Shown here piece by piece: positions 42,047-53,800 of a DNA stretch of 64,000 nt (positions within the stretch are counted from its first letter, which is position 1; every line of letters begins with the position of its first letter). The notes under the pieces were generated by a model, which saw only the letters and a list, made by a program, of their open reading frames with translations, was not told the DNA's origin and ran no database searches. The DNA lies in contig CH003211.1 in NCBI GenBank assembly GCA_000149265.1, positions 413,462-477,461 of the forward strand, in the 5' to 3' direction. Origin of the DNA: Ciona savignyi. Lineage: Eukaryota; Chordata; Ascidiacea; Phlebobranchia; Cionidae. A program made the position numbers and the translations under genes.

Positions 42047-43846
42047 AAGTTTTTTACGTTAAAAAGAAAAAAAAATACATATTTTCAGTTCAAAATTTGT
42101 GTGCTTATTTGTGTGTTTCTATTAAATCGTTATTTAGGTTAAGATATAAGGTAGCTTGCAAAGATTATCTGTCATTAGTGATTATTCGGCTAAAAGGTTT
42201 CGCACGTCGGACACCCTCTATATTACCGAACTTTCGGAATCTTTATCAAAAACAGTGAAACATAGAAATAGTAAATGCCACACTACATTTTATAATCATA
42301 TAATATTGTAAAAAAGGAAGATAATTAATTGTAATTACGCTTGCTAAGTATTTGCTGATCGGTCAAACAAAGGTAAATAAAAGTAATCGGTAAAACCGTA
42401 TAAAATAACAATTTTAAAACCTTTTGGTGGTGAAAAGGGGCGTTTGTCAAAAAAATAGAATTTTAAAATGTCGAGAAGGTAAGTTCCGGCATCTTTCAAT
42501 ATTTGGATTGACTGTCAGCTGCACAATTATAAATCGATTTGATCCCGGAACGTTTTCGAAGAGTTTTCATTCAAAGCTTAATGATTGGCATCATCTTTGT
42601 ATAGATCATTTTATCTTAATCTTAATAGACAGGCTTTAAAATAAAACAGTAAAGACGGGAAGAGTCCGATTACCCTGTCAACATGCCAGTCAATATGAAA
42701 ACAATAGTGTATTTATGAGTTTGTTTAATTGAAAAGGGCTGTGCATTGTTTTGAAAATTTTTTAAAGTCAAATAACTCAATAGTTGATGAAACCTAAAGT
42801 TATTTATTCATTTCTACGAAATTTATCCGAAAATGTAATCTAGACAGGTTAAAATCGCTAAATTAATACTAAACAATACAGAAATAAAAAAAATCCCGTG
42901 TTTATTTTTTAATGCAAATGTAACAAAATTGCCATGTGTCGCATTTATAATAGCAGTTAAGAATGGGAATTTAGTTAAAAAAATTCAATTGATTCCAAAG
43001 CAGGAAAACAATTTATTTAAGAAGTCTTTTTAAACAGGGGTCTTCTACCACGTTTCCAACATAAAAGAAATAAAGGAAAAGTACACAGAGTGATAGAGAT
43101 GTTTTCGGTATATCGCTGCGATTTAAACGCTAACTAAATATTATCTTTAATAGATTAAGTTAACCGTACATGCGTTTTTCTGAAGACATTATTTGTTAAC
43201 TGACAAAATCACATATTACCTTTTCGCCCATTACGCCAACCTGATAACGAATGCATTTTTATTAATTGCCAGTATTAATAGGATAGGACAGTTTAATACA
43301 TATGTGTTGCATTTACTAAATTGAGTATTTAATTTATATCTAAATTAATGTAATTTTACTTCACGTGTGTGTTTTGGACGACGTTTAAAACTGATTTTGC
43401 TCGTGTTGCAACATTGTTTTCTTTCTCGAAATTTGACACAATTTCAAATACGACAAATGCCAAGATAGTACCCGAGGAATTATTTAAAAAAGCTTTTAAC
43501 AGAAAATTAAATGGCGCTAAAAAATAATAAATTTGTTAAAAACATAATGAATATTTAAAAAGGTTAGATGATAATGGAATTTAAAGTAAGCTTATTGATA
43601 TTCAGCTGTCATTATTTTTTTCGCGGTTTAAGATATCCGTTACTAACCTATTGACTATTGGAGCCGTTTGAGTTGAAACAGCTATAGACAATTGAGTAAA
43701 CAAAATTGTTTAACAGTCGAAACGTCAATCAATAAGACTGGCAATATCTGTGAATTGAAACCATTTACTGGGGTGATGAATGGAATTAAAATAATAGCTT
43801 CTACGAAAAGATAAAACACAAAAGCGGATAAGGCTGTCGTAAGGTG
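42047..43846. other. Intergenic between type A copy 2 and type B copy 2
   Basis: The 42480-42640 block is homologous to 37575-37730 upstream of the other B gene. The rest is AT-rich sequence without exons or recognised repeats. Confidence 0.5.
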
Positions 43847-43912
43847 TATATAAAGATTTCACAAAACAGATTGTGTATTATTTCTGTTCACAGCTAATTG
43901 ACTACCGAAAAG
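43847..43912 (+). promoter_or_regulatory. TATA box and 5' UTR exon of type B gene 2
   Basis: TATATAAAG at 43847-43855 precedes a leader that ends at AAAAG|GTTAGC (43912/43913). A 54-nt intron ends in caccag immediately before the ATG at 43967. Confidence 0.6.
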
Positions 43913-43966
43913 GTTAGCAAATAAGTTAAATTAAAACGAACAGGGAATAATTGTTTTTTTCACCAG

Positions 43967-44353
43967 ATGGAGCGAACATCGAAAATCGTACTTTTGATTC
44001 TGCTGTTGCAGCTGGTGCACTTCAGCTTTTCGTTACGTGTTGTTAGTCGACGCCGCTTCATAAGCATTACCAGGCGAAGGTATTACTATTATCCGTACAA
44101 CTACCAAACAAACTGGAACACTTGGAACTCCTGGTTCACCTGGTACAACGCACACCACGGCCACCATTACTACTATAGACGACGATATTATTATTGGGCA
44201 GGTGACCAAGCCAAGAAAATGGAAGGTCAGCATAGCGTGTTACGCCTTTTCGCATGTATGTGACGTAATATTTATGATTGTAATGTTACAGAGATGGACG
44301 AAAATATGAATGAAGAAATTCCTGACCTTGACGAATTCAACCGTGAAGAGTAA
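43967..44353 (+). CDS. Secreted Tyr/Arg/His/Trp-rich peptide precursor, type B copy 2
   Basis: Exons 43967-44225 and 44292-44353 give 106 codons. The signal peptide matches copy 1 in all but one of its first 20-odd residues (MERTSKIVLLILLLQLVHFS). The core reads SRRRFISITRRRYYYYPYNY, WNTWNSWFTWYNAHHGHHYY and RRRYYYW, with an acidic tail MDENMNEEIPDLDEFNREE on exon 2. An ATAATAAATA signal follows at about 44402. It is the closest relative of the gene at 38238 and is a likely product of the tandem duplication. Confidence 0.82.
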
Positions 44354-44803
44354 TCGACGAAATTACTACACAGCGCTCACACTTACCATGCCCTTTTCAT
44401 TATAATAAATACATCGCATCAGCACATTGTTGTACATTCTTGTATAAAACGCAATCTAATAATTTATTAACACGAACGATAAATAATCTACAGTGTACAG
44501 AATACGAAAAACGTTCGGAAAACTAAGAAGCTTTTTCACTCAGGTCTGTTGAACAGGCTCGTAACTGCACGCACAAGCAATCGCGTTTACATCGCGTTCA
44601 AATAAGAAAAGAGAAATCTATAAAAATTCAAAATCGCACCACCAATCTATCAAAAAACAGAAAATATACAACTCCTAAAACAGTGTGGCAAAAAAAGCCA
44701 ATCTGAAGAAAAATATTCATATAGCCGTTTTAAAAGTATATAAAAAACACTGGCTTAAGTATATAAAACAATCAGTACTGAAAGACAAAAAAAGTGCGTG
44801 CAG

Positions 44804-47800
44804 TTAGTCGTCCAATGCACAAAGAAGGGCGGTGCCGCGTTTGATCCAGTGGTCTTCGGGTCGGTCGGACGGTAGGCGTATGGCGAGTACGTAGTTGGTG
44901 GAATGGCCGGTGGTGGAGAGCGTTCCTTTCCGTTCACTGGTCTTATAGACCGGGCAATTGTAGTCGCGGCCTGCGGGATTGGGTTGTAAGTTTTTACGGT
45001 TGTGTTTAACGTTTAACGAGACATACATGACCACATGTCGGTAAGGTTATGGATTCCATCCCCACGGCACCCACACAACCCTACAATTATGTTCCTGGAC
45101 AATGTACTATGTGCAAGAGTGTATACGCGTGTATTTCTATTTTATTAAACATATATACAGTCAATTAGTCCGTGTAAGTCGGTTGTGGGCAAGGTAACCG
45201 TGTAATATAAAAGAATGAAGATATTTATGCTTTATACCAGTGAATGGGGAACAATAAAACGCTTTTTGAGTCGAGCAATCGTCACCCGTAATCTCACAGG
45301 TTAATAAACTGAAGATTAATCGTCAGATTAAAAGGCTATATATATATGTATTGTTTACCCTGTTATACATATGTTACCGTGTAATTATTTAGCCAGGTTG
45401 TATTATAACAAAAAATTGCCGTTTATTAATGTATAACTGTTACAGAATTTCTAGGGTTTCTCAGGACGCTGTCTTAACGGCCTACCGTTGGACCAATTAC
45501 AAGTGCTTGCAACGTTTTCGCTTTATAAAAACACTCATATTTACGAAACACATATAAAACTAATAATAACGATCCGTTATTAAAAATAAGTCTGAACAGT
45601 TTGCCAGCCAAGAGAGAACTTCTTTTTTAATTACTTAGATTCCCCAAGAGATAAAATCGTGCGTGTTAGAATAAAGCAAGATAAAATGATTAAAAGGTGC
45701 AAAGGGTGTAAACTACGTGTAAAATAAAAGGAAACAAACAAAAGGCGTAAAACAGTGCATTAACTCTTTCCCTCCCAACTCGCCATATATGGCGAGTGGG
45801 TGGGAAAACATGGTATCCCGTCTGTCCATAAATGGATACAAATCTAAAAAACGATTTCTCCGCAATGCGTAATGGTAGAGACCTCAGCTATGGCTCATTC
45901 GATCAAGGAAACCCTATATTTTATTCTCTGTGATTATCGTGGAGAAATATTAAAAAGGCGAGGAGTGATAGCCTTTCTTTTTCAAGGCTTCGCCTCTTAT
46001 TTCTATCGATTTTACAAGAATTTACACGTGACTAACTCAGCCAATAGGAGTCGTGTTAACTTGCAGAGAAGCTCTTTTTGTCAAGCAAGTCTTTCTTTAC
46101 ATTCTCTGTAAATTTCGTGCCGTTGAGATAAAAAGGAGAGCGTTGGTGACGTTTTCGCAGCAGGCGGTTATGCTTCGTGTTCACCAAAGCATGAATCCAG
46201 CTGGGCCTGCTGAGCGCACGATAAAGAAAAAGGCGGCGAGACTAGCTAGTTCGGTGTGCCCTGCTTTAAAGAATATTGGATATAGTATTTGCGTTTGTTT
46301 GGTTTTGTATGCCCTTTTTACACTTCCTTCACTGTTCTTTTTTATACTTTTTACTATTTTAGTTCTACAAAACTAAAAACTTTAATGCGTTTTGGTTCAA
46401 GTTTTCATAATATAGTCAGAAAAAAGGGAAATTTCAATTACAAATAGTAAAAAAACTACTGAAGATAGAAATACAGTTCGAATTTTCCTGAGTACAAAAA
46501 CTATTAGACAATCTACATTCCAATTTTCATATCATTTGGGCATTCCAATAATAAGTGAGTATTTCGTTTGTCAGTGCACCTCAAATTTTTCAAAGTCGAG
46601 CAGAATTTTCTTTGCATAAAAAGTGGTGTTCACTAAAGTTTACATAATATATTCTTTATTGGAGGTAGATTTTAGATGTGCAGCTTGTTTAAAAGAGGGA
46701 TAAATTATCTTTCTCAACCATACTAAATATTAAATCATAGCATAAACTTTAGAAAAACTGTGCTAATTTGAAAATGACTAAAACATTGTAAAAAACACTG
46801 CGGGACAGCATGTTTGAATTAATGCATTTGGCCGGGAGTGAAAGAGTTAAATTTGTATAAAAAAGGTGTTGTTAAAAACGTATAAAAGGTGTAGAAAATG
46901 TGTAAAAGATATATATAAAAGTGTAACAAAACAACGAAACAAACGAGCCCACGTGCGCGTTACATAATCATCGCCTCAGCCCAGTGGAATTTTTTTTACC
47001 AAAACTGAATAACGTTTCAAACATATACAACACACTGCAATAGCTTCAGTAACCCGACAGCGTTCGCTGGTTAACCACTTGGTCCAAGCAACGTTCGGTC
47101 AGATTCTCACTCAGAGACGCAACTAACTATCTAGCAGACAAATAAGTACAAAACCTGCATATTTTTAAATGTACGGACATAGATTAACTAACCTGTTTTG
47201 ATATTGTCCGTTTTATTTGGTTTGAGCCAAATGATTGGCACAGTGTCAAACAATATCTTCGGGTGCTGTTCGGATAGAACTCCCCTGGGATAGAAAAACA
47301 ATATTTATCGGATAAAATGGTAAAAAAACTGATCACTCACAAATGAATATTGGAACTAAAACATTAAAGTTCCCGTTTAAAACAATTTTATTCAAAATAA
47401 TTATTTAAAGACAAATCAACATCTAAGTTTGACACACATAGTCTGGTGGATAAGGGTTTATACACCAAACACAGGTTTTATGTTCGATTTTCACTTTCTT
47501 TGCTATTGTGGCTTTCGGTAAAACACTTAGCGAACGTTTGTCTCTGTCAATAGGATTTAAAAAATTTAAATAAAATTAGTAGGAATACATGTAAACAACA
47601 TATTGCAATAGTACCGAAAACCGGATTGTGGCCATGAATCGAAATTAAAACAAGATTTTTAACTGTCCATATACAACTGTCTACATAAGTGATAAGAATC
47701 CTGAGCTCATTGGACAATTAGAAACGTAATCCAAAATCATGCAATTTAAACATAAGTTATTTGTTCGCAGCCATACTTCTTGCGATCCCAGCGCGCTCCA

Positions 47801-50800
47801 TCGAGGTAAAGTCCGTGGACGTAAACCCCATCGGGTGGCGCTCCATCATCAGTCTCGTCGAACGGCAACACATCATACTCGAAGTCGAGTTTATCGATTG
47901 GGATGGTGTACTTCCGAGCGTAGTTCTGTCGGGCCCCCGTCAGGAAGGCTTGGGTGAAGAAGAAGCCGGATATCCAGAAAATATCGGGTTTTCCTTGATC
48001 ATACCAGTCCTGGGGTCGGGTAGTAATATTCATGTTAGACTATGAAACTCTGTGGTTAGTTTTGGCTGCATTGTTCATGGAATAAACTCAGAAGTCACCA
48101 GATTCTAAAAATCCAAGCTCAATTTTATCACAAGTTAGTTTATTTGTTTTTGATCCTTACATGTATACACGTATAATATAATAATCATGAATAAATCTTT
48201 CAACTGAGTCTATCCACCAAACAAAATAGAAATGGCAAGTCCATTAAAATCAGGTGATATGAAAACACATGACAACTCACTTGTAAGAACTTGAGCCGAG
48301 CGAGAAAGTTGTTGATGTAGCTCCCGAGAGGTTTGAGGTTCGGGTACGACTTCTTCATCCACATAGCTGGTACTTTGCCGATCAGGAGACTTCCGGCCAC
48401 CGCTTCCAACTCGGAGTTCATCACCACGAGACCCTTGATGGCTTTCCGCAAGTTTATCAATGTGGAACGGATCACGCGTAACAGACTGAAATGAATTGTT
48501 GAAAATTTATTGGTCAATCATGTTCAACATTGGCACAAAACTGATATTTGTCAAATGATCAAACGACCAGTAATTAGTCTTTTATTCCTTGCTACAAAGA
48601 TAAAGTTATAATTCTTGTGTAAACAAAAAGTAGTTCTGCATCACTCACCCTTAACAACAATCTGTCACAATTGCCAATACAAAAACAACTCACTTGTTAA
48701 ATCTTTCCATTTCTTGCACCAGGACCGTGTTCATACTCTCCCCATATGTCACCGGGTAGCGCTCAAGAGCTGCTTCCAGATCAAAATCTTTCGGCAGCTT
48801 GTCGAGGATATCCACAGAGATCTCATTAAGTGCGTCATCTGTTTTGCCCGCACCCCCTTCAGCCTTGGGGTTGAAAAAATAAGGTTAGACTTCTATACAT
48901 TGCTTGAATTAAAAGAAAGAGTATCTAAATTTTATCCCCGTACAGAGGCAATTGAATTTAACCCATTAAAATGGGACGGATCTTTGTCCTTTATCTACCC
49001 TTACCAAAACATACATCGGTAGTAGGTTGTTCGAGCAATTTGGATAGATTCCAAATGCAAACTACAATTTCAACACACGGTCAGTTCAAAGTCCACACTC
49101 ACTTGTGAGCCTAATGCCAACAAAACTGAGTCAAAAAGCTGTCTAGTTTCCTGCAATTCCTTGGAGATATCCACATTCTCATGCATCCCAAATACCTCAG
49201 GCTGCTGTGCGATTGGGAAAGCCTGTGAAAAGTCGATTTAAAAAGAATTAGATTTGGAATAAAATTAAGCTTTGTATCCTTAAGTTTCATTGTAACAGAT
49301 TTAAGGGATTTACATATTTACCCATTAGTTCTACACAGCAATCGGTGTTTTATAAATTAGTATCAACAATTTATGATCACAGATTAAACATCAACACTGG
49401 TAAAATATAAAACTGATTCGTGACACTTCTTAGTTAAAACAATGTTGGCAAAATATGCAGGACATACACATAAATCTGTATAAACTCTGACTTTCATGCT
49501 ATTTGTATTTTTACATAAAACTTTCCACCAAGGTTAGTTAATTATAATTAGTAATACATTGATCATTTGTATTTAAAAAAAAATTTTTTCACCAAGTTAA
49601 GCTTACAATAATCAATAACATTGCATTACAACATTATATTTTTTCAGGTATATAGCACCAGCATAAAACACACTTTACCTTTATAAATTCAATATATTCC
49701 TCATAAGCCATGGACGGTGGAACATAATAATTTCCACTCGGCGAAACTTTGTATTTGTGTTCGTGTACCAATGGTGGGGAGTAAAAATCCTTGAGGACTG
49801 AACGTAACAGCCGCCGATCCCAGTCATCGGTTACCCTCCCACCATAGTTGCACTCTCCAGTTAGATAAGTAACAGCGGTAAAAGGAATGTCTTCATATTC
49901 ATTGATAAAAATCTGAAATAGGGAGTTTTCTTAGTTTAGATAGGATAGGGATAGAATAATATTCATGTTTATCCCCGTGAATGGGAAACCCAAGTGGGTT
50001 AACACTCGGGTAATCGTCAGATCACCTCGCGCCCACCGTCGGGTTACCGGAGCTATTGCAACGTGTTGTGTATTATTCACATGTTCCTATAATTTGGTAG
50101 ACTCGTTGGGCTCAGACAATGTACGTTAAGTGTCTTGCCCAAGGACACAACCAACTAGTTAGCGACGAGTTTAGAAGCTGAATCCTTCTGGTTGAAAAGC
50201 GTGGCACTAAACCACCAGACTAACCGGTCGGACGATAATTTTCACAAGCCATTTAACAACCAAATTAATATTAAAGAGTTCAGAAATAATCACGAAAATT
50301 ATTTTCTATTCTAGTCCTTTGCATATCTGGCCAAACTGCTCTTCTATTGCAAAATTGCAATCCATCATAGCATCACGCACCTGTAACTGTCGTACACTAA
50401 TCCTTAGATCCGATTCATTGAAGCCGTAAGGAATGTTCCATCCCAAAGGCCCAAATTTGCGACGCTCCTGCACAAGTGCGTGGAAGAAACAGAGGCCGAA
50501 CAATAACTTCTCAAAAACCTGGAAAATGTTTTGGAATTTTAAATTTCAGTTACTCAGTTAACTGGAATATATATACAATTGTTTAAAAATTGTAAAATGA
50601 GTTTAAAAGTTTGTATGATGCACCTGTTATTTTATTCTGATGTCAGAATAGTTTTATTAATAAAATACTATAAGATAAATCCTAATTAAGCCAAAAACCG
50701 CTGTAAGACTAACTGTGTAGCTGTCTCCTTTAGCACAGCACTTAACAGATTTACTTTGACCCAGTGAATTTTTGTGGGACATGACAAAGAGTGAGACTTC

Positions 50801-53800
50801 TTTGTACATGCAGACCAGCACAATTATGCAGATGCTAATATGTCACTGGGAATTATCACATGTTATGACAAAACTATGCGAAAAGCTAAAAGTCTGTTGG
50901 TTATTTAATAAAATAATCTAAACATAAATTTCTAGTGTAAAAGAAAGAATGAAAGAAATGTACCGGAGATTTCTCGCCACAACCAGAGAAGAATTCTGGA
51001 TCAGAGAGCGGATCAGAGAGGTAAGATTGTAGAATGTTCATTCTAAGCCCAGTGGGGGGTTCATTTGTCATTTTCACTCCGTTTTGTAGCACTGTCACTG
51101 GGAACTGTTAAAAAAACATCAGTAATAAGAGAATATTGAAAAAATCTGAATGTACCGTAATGTAAGAGAAATATTATTTATTATATTAAAATACACATAT
51201 GTATTATACTGTGAATGTATGGTTTTCAAATTATGTGTTCGACATGATGGTAAGTAGTAAATATATTGGCTTGATACTACACTTATGTACAATACTACAA
51301 TACATCTTCTTTACTGCAGATAATTATCAACGTACCTTATCGGATGGATAACTGGTCAACCATAGTCTGAAATCATTATGCATCGTTTCCGGGTTGAATT
51401 CCTCGCACAACTTCTCCATGGCTGGCATCCATGAGACGGCGAGATGACAGTTCTGCAGTGCAACCCACGTTCCATCCTTCATCGCGGACTCTATCATGCG
51501 CGCAGCGATTGGGCCCTGACCCTGACCCAGTGATATCGCGTTGAACTTCTCGCCATCAAAGCCTTTGTCTGCGGCGAACTTCATCAGGGCTGCAAATGTA
51601 ACAAATTTTAGTTTAGAAGATTACATGGTGTGTAGTTGCATAGACTATTGTTTAAGAATACTTTTGTTTTAGAATTTTGGAAGCTTACCTTTTGCTGGTA
51701 CTCGAGTTGGTATATGGAAAATGTTGGAAATTATCACATGGGCAATTGTTAAATTATCTCCTATCCAATGTTGGATTACTGGAGTTATTAAAGTGGGTTG
51801 TATATGATTGGGATGTTTCTATTTTTCAGTCAATTGAATTGAAACTCTAGGTTCAGGCATAAATCTACTGGGTTTAGTTGTAATTTTTGCTAGAATGTAA
51901 AACACTTAAAATAAAAATTTGTTTTGTCGCAAGTCTAAGGAAATTAACTTACTAAAATTTTGGATAAATGAATCTTTATCATGCAAGGTAATCTTTTTTA
52001 AAGTTTTAAACTAAATTAATTCAAAAAAAACGGGAACAGGATATCTCTTTCAAGCATTTGACAAAAAGGTCAACAAATATATAAAACATTGTCAAAACCC
52101 AACCACACAACTCACCAGCCATTGGATCTGCACCAGGTGAGAGAACGAAAATGAGAGGAATTGCTTTGTTGGAGTCGGCATAGGATTTGGCGAGATCGAA
52201 AGGAGGAGGTTCCACAAACTTGCGACCGAGTTTTTCAAGCACAAATTGTCGAATCATCGGAACAACCTGCAGGGCAGTTTACAAATCAGAACAAAATATA
52301 TGGAGTGGTGGATCATTCTGAGATTTATATATAAAGCTAAATTAATACTTTTTCTATTAAGATGTTTTAAAATGCAACTTTTTCAAATGCAACTTCCAAC
52401 TTTGCAAAGAAGACGACTTTTTAAAAGAGTATAGATTCTACAGGTTAAAGCAATTGATTTCCCCTTAAGATACACATGTGAGTTTAAAGTGGTTGGTTTT
52501 TAAAATACTATCTTCCAATCGTTCTACATGTCCACTGTTAGGTAATTGAACGCATTGCAGCCATTGAATATGGTGGAGACATTGCTACAGATTTGTTTAA
52601 GCCATTCAACCACTGGGTCACGTAGAACCTCTTCAAGTCGTCTGTATTCAATGACACAACCAACCAGCTAACACACTTGGTTGTTTTACACCCTAGGAAT
52701 ATACATACCTTGTCAGGTCTTAAACATCGGATGGCCGTCATTCGCTGAAACTCGTTGAGTTTCCGGTCCCACGGGGCAGGAAGTTGTGCATTCTGTGGCT
52801 CCTTGAGGTCGTAAACTTTCCGCCATTCTTGTACATTGTCTTGGAAGTGGTCCCTGATAATACCAGGGTGCGATTAATAACTTGTTATTTGTTTCATGCC
52901 AGCTAAACTTTTGAATAGCTCAACGGTCTCATGTGGGAGTCAACAGGAATGTTGTGTGATCGCACCTAGCCTCATGTTTTTAACAAATACAAATAAGGAA
53001 CATTGCATGTACAAAGAGGATATAATAAGTTAAATAACATAAAGCCTTGTAAAAACTGTTGAATTCCTATTGTTATATATACAACTCCTTTTCACCCTTA
53101 CATTTTGCCAACCTTTAGCTATAATCATATTCTCAGTGACATTAAAATCCCAGTAGATGCTAATAGTTGATCCAAAAATCATTGACATCAATTCTATAAT
53201 AAATCATTAGATATACTCTGCAATATTGATTGCTGACCGACCAAAACATAACAAACTTTCACAGGAAACTTACAAAAATCCACGGAAAGCTGGAAGATCC
53301 TTCATCCGGCAAATCTCATCCCATGATTTATCGCTGAGCCATGATGAGTCAGGATTAGCTCTCTTGTTCTCTAGACCGACTCCTCCAGTGAGGAAGAAGA
53401 GATATTCCTCTCGAGTCAGTTCCCCTTTTGCACTGGAGAAAAATCAAGATTAAATCATTGGTGATCATGATTTCACTACAAAGAAGCACATTTAAACCTT
53501 GTTTAGAGAAATGGATTGAAGACTTAATATAGTACCAGTACAATGAAAAGGGATGTAAATTGTATAACTCGGAGATATTATAGCTTAAAAAATATTATAT
53601 AATATAGCTTAAAAAATATATGTCAGTACATTAAAAATATTCTGGACTTGAATTCGATTAAAAATCTGTGAAAAAGATGTTGCATTGTTCCCACTCTATT
53701 GGGGGTCCATCACAGACCATACACATATTAAATAACCAGGAAACAAATACAAAAACATCCACTTACAGAGTTAAGTTGGCGCAGAGAATGAGCGAGAAAA

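Noticed and set aside
45872..46376. Open frames inside the TTAA-bounded element
   Set aside because: No transposase motif, and the frames overlap without splice sites. Treated as non-coding element interior.
47739..48045. Plus-strand open frames
   Set aside because: Antisense of conserved dynein exon 47777-48009.
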